Shown: positions 10,801 through 22,891 of the stretch, in pieces
How the letters are laid out: each line of letters starts with the position of its first letter
Position numbering within the stretch: the first letter of the stretch is position 1
Origin: Trichomonas vaginalis G3
Taxonomy: Eukaryota; Parabasalia; Trichomonadida; Trichomonadidae
Assembly (NCBI RefSeq): GCF_026262505.1
Contig: NC_067206.1
Span: 10,471,679 to 10,535,678, forward strand
Direction: 5' to 3'
Length of the DNA stretch: 64,000 bases
The notes under the pieces: generated by a model
What the model saw: the letters and a program-made list of their open reading frames with translations, nothing else
Database searches by the model: none
What the model was told of the DNA's origin: nothing
Program-made: the position numbers and the translations under genes

Positions 10801-11647
10801 GAGTGTGGGACAAACTATCCAGTGTCACTTTTATTAACCTTATTTAAAAAATTAATAAAATAATAATAAAAAATTATTTGAATCTTTTACATTAATTGTT
10901 TCTTTTTTAAAAGTACCTTTAAAGTACAATAAACAAGATTTGAATCTATTGATCCTTGTTGCAAACTTGAATATATTGCTTCAAGCATTTTTGAGAGTAG
11001 CCCATGCTAGCTTTTATCTCTTCTTGGATACCAAACTGGAGGAGCTCCATAGTGTTGAATATCACGGGCTCCATACAACAAATTGAATAAGGTATTTCAA
11101 AATTTGAAGGAAATGGTCCATCATTGAATGTAGTGGCCGGGAATTGAATGACATACAGATAGTTTGAGGAAATTTGTTATAAATTATAATATAATTGAAG
11201 AATTAATTATCAAAACAAGTCTAAGAGCCATTTGTCAGATTTTCCCGAAATGCAAGGTTAAGATTTTAGCAGCGACTAACTTTGAGTGTACATATATAAT
11301 TGTTATACTGAGTACTTTCTATCTGTGTTACTTATTTGAGTCTAAGAGCCATTTGTCAGATTTTCCCGAAATGCAAGGTTAAGATTTTAGCAGCGACTAA
11401 CTTTGAGTGTACATATATAATTGTTATACTGAGTACTTTCTATCTGTGTTACTTATTTGAGTCTAAGAGCCATTTCTACCATAGAACTAGATATTGTCTC
11501 TCATTAAATATATATAACTGTAAACTGCTTAATTCATTTATCTATTTAGATAAAATTATATTTATATAAGATTTCATGTTATTATTTCATCTTTATTATT
11601 TTTTTTATTCCTTTGAAAAGTGACACTGGATAGTTTGTCCCTTTCTC
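10801..11647. mobile_element. MULE-type miniature element N3 (847 bp), unit 1
   Basis: Target duplication GAAATAGAA lies at 10792-10800 and 11648-11656, and units 2 and 4 show the unoccupied site with one copy of this word. Terminal repeats begin GAGTGTGGGACAAAC / GAGAAAGGGACAAAC and stay matched for more than 25 bp through TATCCAGTGTCACTTTT. The interior holds a 121-bp array (11221, 11342, 11463). No transposase remains. The 9-bp duplication and termini akin to X make it a non-autonomous MULE. Confidence 0.93.
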
Positions 11648-11728
11648 GAAATAGAAAAAGATTGGATTTAACTTTCAAACATTATATATAGTTTTGTATA
11701 TGGAAGCCTTTAAATACAAGTTAATGAT

Positions 11729-11878
11729 ATGGAGTTGTATTGCGAGGAAGAGGGAATCAAAGAAATTGACGAAGTTCCAGAATTTTATTCAACAATTCTT
11801 AATCAATTAACAAAAACTATACCGAAACTTATCTTACCATCCAAATCAAATCACATTACATACGGAATAAACATTTAA
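11729..11878 (+). CDS. Short acidic ORF (49 codons) in Y, function unknown
   Basis: It reads MELYCEEEGIKEIDEVPEFY then a helical stretch, ending ...HITYGINI. Its 3' two thirds lie in the 356-bp inverted repeat, so the same peptide end is encoded on the minus strand at the other arm (around 13223-13348) with a different N-terminal extension. Copies exist in every unit (for example around 25374, 42981 and 60923). It resembles the last exon of a gene that was trapped in a fold-back. No family was recognised, and it may not be expressed. Confidence 0.25.
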   Translation: MELYCEEEGIKEIDEVPEFYSTILNQLTKTIPKLILPSKSNHITYGINI

Positions 11879-13348
11879 TCTTTTACCATTAAAATTATAT
11901 TTATACGTTATTTAATTTTTTACGTCTAAGTTGAATAGGATAATAGCCGAAGATATAAAGTAACTATAGTTTACAAGCTAAGGAACAAATCAGCATTGAA
12001 ACTAAAAAATGCTGAAATATTATAATAAATTGAAGAAATACTGTGATAGAATACCTAGTTATACTAGATACTATTATAATATGAATTCATTTGTATTGAA
12101 TATCGATAATAAAAAATCGATGAAATATTAAAATGAGAATAAATTAATAATGAGATTATAAATTAGAATTATTTCTCTTTTATTTAAAATAAAAACTTAG
12201 TTCTATTTAAATTCGATAAAGAAGTACGAAAAAGTTGTATTATACGTATGATGTTGCCCGATGTTTGGTAACACTATTGTAGAATATAAGCATATATGAT
12301 AGAAAAGCAATATGCTTAATATCGAGTAATTCTAATTTTTTACGAAATTATTCAAATACGTTATTTTTTAAAATGAAAAGATAAGCATACCATTATGCAG
12401 TAGTTTGCGCACATATACTATGCTGATGAAAGTTGGTCTCTAATTCGAAACTTGAGTCTGTCAAATTGACGTTCAAGTATTAAAAAGTTGTATTATACGT
12501 ATGATGTTGCCCGATGTTTGGTAACACTATTGTAGAATATAAGCATATATGATAGAAAAGCAATATGCTTAATATCGAGTAATTCTAATTTTTTACGAAA
12601 TTATTCAAATACGTTATTTTTTAAAATGAAAAGATAAGCATACCATTATGCAGTAGTTTGCGCACATATACTATGCTGATGAAAGTTGGTCTCTAATTCG
12701 AAACTTGAGTCTGTCAAATTGACGTTCAAGTATTAAAAAGTTGTATTATACGTATGATGTTGCCCGATGTTTGGTAACACTATTGTAGAATATAAGCATA
12801 TATGATAGAAAAGCAATATGCTTAATATCGAGTAATTCTAATTTTTTACGAAATTATTCAAATACGTTATTTTTTAAAATGAAAAGATAAGCATACCATT
12901 ATGCAGTAGTTTGCGCACATATACTATGCTGATGAAAGTTGGTCTCTAATTCGAAACTTGAGTCTGTCAAATTGACGTTCCATTTTATTTTAATCGATAT
13001 TCAATACAAATGAATTCATATTATAATAGTATCTAGTATAACTAGGTATTCTATCACAGTATTTCTTCAATTTATTATAATATTTCAGCATTTTTTAGTT
13101 TCAATGCTGATTTGTTCCTTAGCTTGTAAACTATAGTTACTTTATATCTTCGGCTATTATCCTATTCAACTTAGACGTAAAAAAATTAAATAACGTATAA
13201 ATATAATTTTAATGGTAAAAGATTAAATGTTTATTCCGTATGTAATGTGATTTGATTTGGATGGTAAGATAAGTTTCGGTATAGTTTTTGTTAATTGATT
13301 AAGAATTGTTGAATAAAATTCTGGAACTTCGTCAATTTCTTTGATTCC
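11753..13348. repeat. 356-bp inverted repeat around tandem core in Y, unit 1
   Basis: The arms are 11753-12108 and 12993-13348, nearly perfect reverse complements. The core of about 0.9 kb carries the 253-bp array. The plan is the same as a Foldback element, at smaller scale. Confidence 0.93.
12231..12981. repeat. 253-bp tandem array in Y, unit 1
   Basis: Three monomers start (at the word AAAGTTGTATTATACG) near 12231, 12484 and 12737. They are almost identical. Units 2 and 3 also have three and unit 4 has four (61425-62426). Confidence 0.95.
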
Positions 13349-13910
13349 TTCTTGAAGCGTTGAAATTTCTTATTGACTCTCTTTTTATAACTTTTGAAAG
13401 AAACCGTAAAAATTGTGAAACATGCTTTTTAATAAAAAACAATTTTGATGAAAGCCATAAATTAATTTAAAATTGAAATAAATTTTTGAAATCTATGATA
13501 TTGAATAAAAAAATTTATAGTGTAGATATTGATATAGATATAGATGTTAATTTTAATATGATATTTGATAAAATTTTTTTTATCAAAACATACTGATAAT
13601 AGGTTGACATGTAATATGATATTTTGCCTTGTAAATATATTTGGTCGGCAAAATAACCTAATTACTCTTATTTTGAGTTCACTTCCACCATTTCGTCTTG
13701 AGTGGGGGACAAACTCGCCCATTGTCACTTTTCATTAACCTTAAACTTGTAATTTTCATTATTTTTAATTAACCTTATTTCTTTCCCAATTCCTGATTTA
13801 TTTTATTCACTTACTATTAAAAGTCACATTTTAATAAAATATAATAATTTATTTATAGCATTTTTTACTATACTGTAATAAAAAATTAATTATAATAAAT
13901 TAAATGTTTA

Positions 13911-14186
13911 TTAAATCAAATGTTTTCTTTGCAATAATATTAATGTTGACGTAAACAATGTTGGGATCAAGTGTATCATTTTTCAGACCTTTCTGAACAG
14001 CTTCAAGCATACTGTGCATTCGACTTTTTTAAATTGTGTCATTTCTTCGAAATCTCTTGTGACTTTTTTGATAACTTTAACACTTCTCTCTGAATCCAGA
14101 CCTTTAATTTGCAACTTAATCAGGAATGAAGGAACAACACTGGAATATAACTCGATTGACAAGTTCATCGCGAGTCGAAGATTTGG
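13911..14186 (-). pseudogene. MULE-2 C-terminal fragment (X2, unit 1), degraded
   Basis: Same region as 10111-10386, but with several small indels (for instance GCATACTGTGC for GCATACTGATGC) that break the frame. Confidence 0.65.
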
Positions 14187-14995
14187 TTGTACACCACTTG
14201 TATGTGCGGATACCATTGTGTGCAAATTTTTTCTGAAACATTAACTTTAAAGTACTAAGTAAATCATGAGATATTAGCAATATATGTTTAAACCTAACTT
14301 ATATTTTGGTTGTACACCACTTGTATGTGCCGGATACCATTGTGTCAAATTTTTTCTGAAATTAACTTTAAAAGTACTAAGTAAGATCATGAGATATATA
14401 GCAATATATGTTTAAACCAACTTATATTTTGTTGTACACCACTTGTATGTGCGGATACCATTGTGTCAAATTTTTTTCTGAAATTAACTTTAAAAGTACT
14501 AAGTAAGATCATGAGATATAGCAATATATGTTTAAACTAACTTATATTTTGGTTGTACACCACTTGTATGTGCCGGATACCATTGTTGTCAAATTTTTTC
14601 TGAAATTAACTTTAAAAGTACTAAGTAAGATCATGAGATATAGCAATATATGTTTAAACAACTTATATTTTGGTTGTACACACTTGTATGTGCCGGATAC
14701 CATTGTTGTCAAATTTTTTCTGAAATTAACTTTAAAAGTACTAAGTAAGATCATGAGATATAGCAAAATATGTTTAAACTAACTTATATTTTGGTTGTAC
14801 ACCACTTGTATGTGGGGATACCATTGTGTCAAATTTTTTTCTGAAATTACTTTAAAAGTACTAAGTAAGATCATGAGATATAGCAATATATGTTTAAACC
14901 AATTATATTTTGGTTGTACACCACTTGTATGTGCCGGATACCATTGTGTCAAATTTTTTCTGAAATTAACTTTAAAAGTACTAAGTAAGATCATT
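14185..14995. repeat. 121-bp tandem array of X, unit 1
   Basis: About seven monomers, each beginning near GGTTGTACACCACTTGTATG. Spacing is about 121 bp, with local indels. Confidence 0.93.
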
Positions 14996-15826
14996 TATTT
15001 TTGCATAAATATAATGCCAATATGGTTTCTTTTGATTTTATTTCATTTATAAGCAAATCAGATTTACCCAAAAACTCCACTCCATAAGCGTTCATTTGCT
15101 AAATTAAAAAGTGACAAATGGCTAGTCTGTCCCTTTCTCATTCAAATCACATCAAAAACAAAAACACATAAAAAATATTTTTATTATACTCATTCGAAAT
15201 TAAAAATAATAAAATTATATAATATTAATTTCATTAAATCAAGGATAAAAATCTCACCGGAAAAATAACCTCAGTGTGATAAATTTATCACCGAAAATTT
15301 ACAATGAAAAAACCAAAATTTTCGAAAAAGTGACACAATATTAAAGTTATTTTATTACTAGATTTATTTACAAATTATAAGATAATATTCATTAACCGAA
15401 TATATTTAATATAAATAAAAAACTTTTTTATACAAAAAATTACAATCAATCGATAAATATTATAAAACATTTATTCCAAAAGATTAAGTAATAGGTGGGA
15501 TCCTGCATATAATATAATTTTATGTCATAAAGTTTACAAATTTTAGATGGACCACAGTGAGAATGTGAGTGGTTAATTTAAAGGTGGTCTGATAAAGAAA
15601 TCGAGGCTTACTCAACACAGCATGAAGCAGTTTCTAATACACAATCTTACTAGTCGTGTTTCGGTCGCCAGCGCTCTCATAGGGGTGCTGATTTCAAAAA
15701 CCACTACTTCAAATTATTCAACAATACTCAATGCAGCATGAAGCAGCTACTACTGCTGTATCTTACTGGTAGTGTTCTTCGCTTCTTACTATCAACTCTA
15801 AAACTAGTTTGATGTATTATTTATTC

Positions 15827-16060
15827 ATATATAAATATATACATATATAAATATATACATATATAAATATATACATATATAAATATATACATATATAAAT
15901 ATATACATATATAAATATATATACATATATAAATATATACATATATAAATATATACATATATAAATATATACATATATAAATATATACATATATAAATAT
16001 ATACATATAAATATATACATATATAAATATATACATATATAAATATATACATATATAAAT
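15827..16060. repeat. 16-bp AT minisatellite, left of Z, unit 1
   Basis: Tandem AAATATATACATATAT units. All long frames through it are artefacts of the period. Confidence 0.97.
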
Positions 16061-16064
16061 GTTG

Positions 16065-17006
16065 TGCATGAAAATTCGGTTCACTTCACTTCTGACAAAG
16101 TGACATATTTACATGGCAAAAATAGTTTACATGGCAAAAAATATATAGGGTATTTTTTTTTAAAAGTAGTTATCTTTATATATAAAAATAAAACTTTTGA
16201 TATATTTGAGTAAATGATTTATTAATTTATTTATTTATTTTTTTTAAATCAAATCATAAAATATATATATATATATAATAGTGAAATAGAACAAGAGATA
16301 ATTATTGATGATTAAATTGTAGACGAGGATAAAAGTTTAATAAATTAATAAAATTAGTGTGGAATCAGACAAATTTCCCGCTGTTTGCGAAGGAATTGTT
16401 GGCTATGATGTACTGATTCATGATCAGTACATCATAGCCAAACATTCCTTATACAAAGTTCAAAAACTTGGGTGCAATCAGAACTGATTGCACCCAAGTT
16501 TTTGAACTTTCTCGAGGGAATGGAAGGGTAAGAGGTATACATTATGAATATATACCTCTTACCCTTCCATTCCCTCTCTGACAGCGGAAACTTTGTCTGA
16601 ATGTTAAACTATTCGGACAAAGTTTCCCGCTGTTTGCGAAGGAATTGTTGGCTATGATGTACTGATTCATGATCAGTACATCATAGCCAACAATTCCTTA
16701 TACAAAGTTCAAAACTTGGGTGCAATCAGAACTGATTGCACCCAATTTTTGAACTTTCTCGAGGAATGAAAGGGTAAGAGGTATACATTATGAATATATA
16801 CCTCTTACCCTTCCATTCCCTCCTGACAGCGGGAAACTTTGTCTGAATTGTTAAACTATTCAGACAACGTTTCCCGCTGTTTGCGAAGGAATCAATTTAT
16901 ACAAATAAACTTATAAAACACAAAATTATTATTTTATAATATAATTCTTAGATAATACATCCGATATGTAAAGTGTCAAAAATGAAGTGAACCGAATTTT
17001 CATGCA
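16065..17006. mobile_element. Hairpin element Z (two cassettes), unit 1
   Basis: Ends are TGCATGAAAATTCGGTTCAC and its complement. It sits within the 16-bp minisatellite. The core (about 16370-16890) is a train of palindromes in a 250-bp cassette: a TTGGCTATGATGTACTGA stem, a GTTCAAAAACTTGGGTGCAA stem, a GGAATGGAAGGGTAAGAG stem and a GCGGGAAACTTTGTCTGAA stem. No ORF is supported. The ends closely resemble the outer ends of the 872-bp arms, so it may use the same transposase. Confidence 0.88.
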
Positions 17007-17010
17007 TTAC

Positions 17011-17250
17011 ATATACATATATAAATATATACATATATAAATGTATACATATATAAATATATACATATATAAATATATACATATATAAATATATAGATAT
17101 ATAAATATATAGATATATAAATATATAGATATATAAATATATACATATATAAATATATACATATATAAATATATACATATATAAATATATAGATATATAA
17201 ATATATAGATATATAAATATATACATATATATATATAAATATATAAATAA
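17011..17250. repeat. 16-bp AT minisatellite, right of Z, unit 1
   Basis: Same 16-bp unit as left of Z, with an ATATAGATATAT variant interspersed. Confidence 0.96.
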
Positions 17251-17403
17251 CAAAATACAATCAAAAAATAGTGTTTGGAAATTTAAGTTTAAGTGTCACT
17301 TTTTCGTAAATTCTACCAAACTCATTTCATTAAATCAAGGTTAAAAATCTCACCGGAAAAATAACCTCAGTGTGATAAATTTATCACCGGAAAAATTTAC
17401 AAT

Positions 17404-17654
17404 AAGGTTAATACCGAAAATATCGAAAAATCAACATTTAAGGTTAATTTAAGAGTATGCACTTTTGTCACCTACTCAAAAATATCATTTTGCTTTTCAA
17501 TTCGAACATAAATCTTAAATATTTTTAATTAATATCTGATTTACAGCATTATTATCCATTTATAAATCTGACAAATAAATGACAAAACCATCAGAAATAG
17601 TGTCACTTTTTGTCAAAATGAAGTCACACTATTTTTCATGCACAACATTTTTTA
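17404..17654. other. AT-rich stretch upstream of coiled-coil ORF
   Basis: No gene is seen. At 17604-17649 it contains GTGTCACTTTTTGTCA followed by AAGTCACACTATTTTTCATG, a second copy of the end sequence of the 872-bp arm. It lies five bases before the ATG of the coiled-coil ORF and could be a relic terminus or part of a promoter. Confidence 0.5.
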
Positions 17655-18146
17655 ATGGAAGCGAACAACACAGCTCCTGCTAAGGCTGTTGCCATCCAGA
17701 AGCCAGAGGTGACTGAAGAACAGTCCTCTGGCGACGAGGAAATATTGATGGGTGGCGAGAGTCCGAAGACCGAGATCAAGATCCCAGATCTCGATCACAA
17801 GCAAACGGCAAAGAAAACGGGTCCACAAGCTACTCCTCGAGTTCTACGTTTAATCAAGACCAGCCACAAGTATTTGAAGCAGCTGGAGGAGTCAAACGTA
17901 GCTCTCGAGGAACTAAAGCAGCAGATCACAAAGCAGGCGGAGGAACTACAACAGAAGAATGAGTTCATAACATTACTCAAGACCAAGCTCGACTACAAAG
18001 ATGAAGAGATCTCTGATCTCAGATCTCGAGTTGATCAGTTGGGAAGGCAGTCTGATATGTGGCACGAACGCTTCATTACTGCAAACTCATCATACAAAGA
18101 AAGAAGCCACTTGTTGACTACTGTAATTAAATACTTATCTTTATAA
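17655..18146 (+). CDS. 163-residue acidic/coiled-coil protein, unknown function
   Basis: This is an intact frame, markedly richer in G+C than its surroundings and with balanced codon use, so it looks like a genuine coding sequence. Residues 1-55 are acidic and low-complexity (SSGDEEILMGGESPK). Residues about 63-135 form a long coiled coil with heptads of Leu (YLKQLEESNVALEELKQQI, then EELQQKNEFITLLKTKLDY). The tail ends in a short hydrophobic IKYLSL. No enzyme motif, signal peptide or membrane segment is visible. It is identical in units 1 and 2. It faces a convergent ORF 68 bp downstream. It could be an accessory gene of the large element (as mudrB is in MuDR) or a captured host gene as in Pack-MULEs; the sequence does not decide. 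Confidence 0.7.
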   Translation: MEANNTAPAKAVAIQKPEVTEEQSSGDEEILMGGESPKTEIKIPDLDHKQTAKKTGPQATPRVLRLIKTSHKYLKQLEESNVALEELKQQITKQAEELQQKNEFITLLKTKLDYKDEEISDLRSRVDQLGRQSDMWHERFITANSSYKERSHLLTTVIKYLSL

Positions 18147-18214
18147 AAAAATATCATTTTTTTTCCAGTGAAAAAAAGTATTTATTCTTAACTGTTTGTG
18201 GGGATCTTTAGAAG

Positions 18215-18406
18215 TTACCAAGGCACCAGACTGCGTGCTTCAATTCTTTGTTCTATTGCATACTCGATCATTTTCATTGTTCTCTTCGTTCTTTGTATTT
18301 GCGAGTATTGCTTACTTATAATGTGATCTTGGTTTCTTATGATCTTTGTCATGATCTCGATCCTCTTCTGGATCCTTTGTCTCTTATCAGTTGGAACATC
18401 ATCCAT
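18215..18406 (-). CDS. 63-residue basic helical protein or 3' exon, unknown function
   Basis: The frame starts MDDVPTDKRQRIQKRIEIMT and is rich in Lys/Arg with a predicted amphipathic helix. It ends ...SLVPW. An AATAAA signal on the minus strand (18181-18186) follows the stop by about 30 nt, which supports a real 3' end. The same frame continues upstream: an ATG at 18490 opens 15 codons (MDAIMRRAFSGEETA), then one TGA, then 12 codons leading to the Met used here. This arrangement is identical in all units. It may be the last exon of a longer gene, a leader peptide, or a gene with a recoded stop. It is convergent with the coiled-coil ORF. No family was recognised. Confidence 0.5.
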   Translation of the reverse strand: MDDVPTDKRQRIQKRIEIMTKIIRNQDHIISKQYSQIQRTKRTMKMIEYAIEQRIEARSLVPW

Positions 18407-18578
18407 ATCAATTGGTGCGAATAAGAATCCCCCAGTTGTACGTCAGGCTGTTTCTTCGCCACTAAAGGCACGTCTCATTATGGCGTCCATAATAATTAGT
18501 GCCCGTATAGTGTCACTTTTTCATTGTGCCGGTGCCTGTAGCTGTAGGCTACAGGCGACGCACAATGTATACTGTACT

Positions 18579-19450
18579 GAGATGGATGTTTAATATTTGT
18601 GAGTGAGAATGCAAGCAGGAGTTTGGTACTTTAAGGCTAGGTTGAGATAGATTTCCCATTATATTATCTGTGAATATATTGTTTGAAAATTCAAGATATA
18701 AAAATATATTATCAAAAAATTTTATATTTTTAAATACAATAGGGTGGAAGTATAGTACGATGAGATAGCAATGATATATTTTATAATGGGAGGTAATCTG
18801 AAGATAAGTAGCAAATTTTATGCGATTTTGATTGGGAGTTGGAGGGTGTGAGTACTATAGCATGTAATAGTATCTCACACCCTCCAATTCTTCCTATGGC
18901 GCCGAAAAATTTTTGGTGAAATGCGACGACATTTCACCAAAAATTTTCGGTGCCATATAGAGAACTATAGTCTGCGAGGTACTGATTCTATCTATGTACC
19001 TCGCAGACCATAGTTCTCAGCCAAAATGTCAAAAATTTTGGAAATTCGAAATAATTTTTTTGAGAAAAAATTAACCGTTTAACATTGCCAAAAATCTAAA
19101 AAACTCACAATTTTTTTAAATTGATAACCCTCAAACCGTTTCCAATCAATAATTTGAGAGTCTATATGATAATGTAAAAGTTAAAACATTCAAGTATTTA
19201 AGTATTTCTTTAAAATATTAAGTTTTTTATTTTTCCAATAAAATTCTAATATCAAATATTTTTATTTAACGATTAATTTTATTTATATTTTTATAGTTTT
19301 TTTAAGAAAAAATATTGTTAGGGTTTTATGGATTTTCAATTAATATACAAGATAATTCATGAATGTATATATTTCCAAGTTTTTAAGGACGCAACACTTT
19401 ACATTTGTAAACTGTCAAAAATGAAGTCACGCTATTTTTCATGCATTACA
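18579..19450. repeat. 872-bp inverted-repeat arm (left of spacer, unit 1)
   Basis: Partner of 21085-21956 across the spacer and of 6584-7455 across the large element. A short CCTGTAGC/GCTACAGG hairpin lies just outside it at about 18535-18555. Confidence 0.93.
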
Positions 19451-21084
<1,634 letters not shown>

Positions 21085-21956
21085 TGTAATGCATGAAAAA
21101 TAGCGTGACTTCATTTTTGACAGTTTACAAATGTAAAGTGTTGCGTCCTTAAAAACTTGGAAATATATACATTCATGAATTATCTTGTATATTAATTGAA
21201 AATCCATAAAACCCTAACAATATTTTTTCTTAAAAAAACTATAAAAATATAAATAAAATTAATCGTTAAATAAAAATATTTGATATTAGAATTTTATTGG
21301 AAAAATAAAAAACTTAATATTTTAAAGAAATACTTAAATACTTGAATGTTTTAACTTTTACATTATCATATAGACTCTCAAATTATTGATTGGAAACGGT
21401 TTGAGGGTTATCAATTTAAAAAAATTGTGAGTTTTTTAGATTTTTGGCAATGTTAAACGGTTAATTTTTTCTCAAAAAAATTATTTCGAATTTCCAAAAT
21501 TTTTGACATTTTGGCTGAGAACTATGGTCTGCGAGGTACATAGATAGAATCAGTACCTCGCAGACTATAGTTCTCTATATGGCACCGAAAATTTTTGGTG
21601 AAATGTCGTCGCATTTCACCAAAAATTTTTCGGCGCCATAGGAAGAATTGGAGGGTGTGAGATACTATTACATGCTATAGTACTCACACCCTCCAACTCC
21701 CAATCAAAATCGCATAAAATTTGCTACTTATCTTCAGATTACCTCCCATTATAAAATATATCATTGCTATCTCATCGTACTATACTTCCACCCTATTGTA
21801 TTTAAAAATATAAAATTTTTTGATAATATATTTTTATATCTTGAATTTTCAAACAATATATTCACAGATAATATAATGGGAAATCTATCTCAACCTAGCC
21901 TTAAAGTACCAAACTCCTGCTTGCATTCTCACTCACAAATATTAAACATCCATCTC
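21085..21956. repeat. 872-bp inverted-repeat arm (right of spacer, unit 1)
   Basis: Same length as every other uninterrupted arm; reverse complement of 18579-19450. Confidence 0.93.
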
Positions 21957-22160
21957 CAAAAAACTAAATTCTTCACAATTTTTTTTAAAATTGAGAACAT
22001 AAAAAACGTATGCATTCAATAATTTAAGATACTAACAAATATTACAAACTTCAAAATATCAGATATTAACGTTTTTCAATTAAAAAAAATATCGAGATTG
22101 GGACAAAGTTGCAATTCGGCACTTTTTGTAAAAAAATGGGGTCATACTCATAATGAATAG

Positions 22161-22682
22161 AGACTTATAGCCAAGTCTTGATATCATGCAGGGAGAATAT
22201 ACATTGATAAGCAATTATATTTTATAGTAGTAGTATTCAGAAATTCTTACAATTTACAATACAATTTTCAAAAATGGATAAAGACTTATAGCCAAGTCTT
22301 GATATCATGCAGGGAGAATATACATTGATAAGCAATTATATTTTATAGTAGTAGTATTCAGAAATTCTTACAATTTACAATACAATTTTCAAAAATGGAT
22401 AAAGACTTATAGCCAAGTCTTGATATCATGCAGGGAGAATATACATTGATAAGCAATTATATTTTATAGTAGTAGTATTCAGAAATTCTTACAATTTACA
22501 ATACAATTTTCAAAAATGGATAAAGACTTATAGCCAAGTCTTGATATCATGCAGGGAGAATATACATTGATAAGCAATTATATTTTATATAGTAGTAGTA
22601 TTCAGAAATTCTTACAATTTACAATACAATTTTCAAAAATGGATAAAGACTTATAGCCAAGTCTTGATATCATGCAGGGAGA
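22161..22682. repeat. 121-bp tandem array, MULE-1 element, unit 2
   Basis: 4.3 monomers. One has two extra bases (TTTTATATAGTAG), which shows it is a separate molecule and not a copied contig. Confidence 0.96.
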
Positions 22683-22891
22683 CTCTCTACAAATACAAAA
22701 ATTGATTATCATAAGGAAATACAAATTTATCAATTTTCATGTGAAAATTACATAAATTTGTTCTCCAATAAATAGCAATAATACTTTGAATGTTATATTA
22801 AGTAATATAGCTTCAGGTAAATAAGCTTACACTTCAAAAATATACTGTTTATTCATTAATTTTAAAAAAAGTCCAAATTATCTAATCTTGC

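Larger units (their letters stand above)
10511..13699. mobile_element. Element Y, unit 1
   Basis: It is bounded by a 21-bp inverted repeat (AAGACGAAATGGTGGAAGTG and its complement, with a base missing at this left end). The interior holds the N3 insertion, a small ORF at its left, and a 356-bp inverted repeat enclosing a 253-bp tandem array. No target duplication was found, because X sequence stands on both sides but is not continuous across it. Confidence 0.65.
9900..15139. mobile_element. Element X with Y inside, 9-bp target duplication, unit 1
   Basis: ATTCAAATC is duplicated at 9891-9899 and 15140-15148. Ends are GAATGGGGGACAAAC and GTCCCTTTCTC, giving an imperfect terminal inverted repeat that continues into a TGTCACTTTT motif. 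The structure is X-left part (9900-10510), Y (10511-13699), then a second X that begins again at its own left end (13700-15139). Because the outermost flanks carry the matching target, X entered first, and the extra X copy and Y arose inside it. X lies in the 5' region of the MULE-1 gene, upstream of its inferred start. Confidence 0.8.
13700..15139. mobile_element. Element X, second copy (full-length but error-rich), unit 1
   Basis: It starts GAGTGGGGGACAAAC and ends GTCCCTTTCTC. It contains a MULE-2 fragment and about seven 121-bp monomers. It carries many scattered 1-2 bp insertions and deletions compared with the same part of units 2 and 3, which looks like poor consensus as much as real decay. 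Confidence 0.8.
15306..17324. mobile_element. Element M5 flanked by 79-bp direct duplication, unit 1
   Basis: The same 77-79 bp (TTTCATTAAATCAAGG to TTTACAAT) stands on both sides, at 15229-15305 and 17325-17403. Terminal inverted repeats AGAATTTTCGAAAAAGTGAC / AGAATTTACGAAAAAGTGAC match those of M4. Contents are an AT-rich left part without a credible gene (the 73-codon frame of unit 3 at 47538-47759 is broken here), two imperfect CAGCATGAAGCAG repeats, 16-bp minisatellites, and Z between them. Confidence 0.75.
6584..19450. mobile_element. Large Foldback-like MULE composite with 872-bp terminal inverted repeats
   Basis: Two 872-bp arms facing each other (6584-7455 and 18579-19450) enclose the MULE-1 transposase, its 121-bp array, two ORFs, and the later insertions X/Y and M5/Z. 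Removing X and M5 leaves about 5.5 kb, a plausible size for an autonomous element. The outer ends read TGCATGAAAAATAGCGTGAC. Element Z starts TGCATGAAAATTCGGTTCAC and shares the following CTTCATTTTTGACA at its right end, which supports this reading. The alternative is a 3.4 kb element (4045-7455) with arms around the spacer and ends GAGATGGAT...ATCCATCTC, which resemble the start of N1. No clean target duplication was found for either reading, as expected if the copies were multiplied in tandem. Foldback (FB/NOF) elements, known members of the MULE superfamily, have the same plan. Confidence 0.6.

Noticed and set aside
13462-13728. 88-codon frame across the Y-X junction
   Set aside because: It spans two elements and is AT-rich low complexity; no coding character.
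15817-17264. Frames rich in Tyr-Ile-Cys-Tyr-Met (also near 29468-30710 and 48030-49766)
   Set aside because: Products of the 16-bp AT minisatellite.
6584-19450. Polinton, retrovirus-like or other capsid-bearing element
   Set aside because: No polymerase, integrase, protease, capsid or envelope sequence is recognisable; the transposase is of the MULE type and the duplications are those of a plain DNA transposon.
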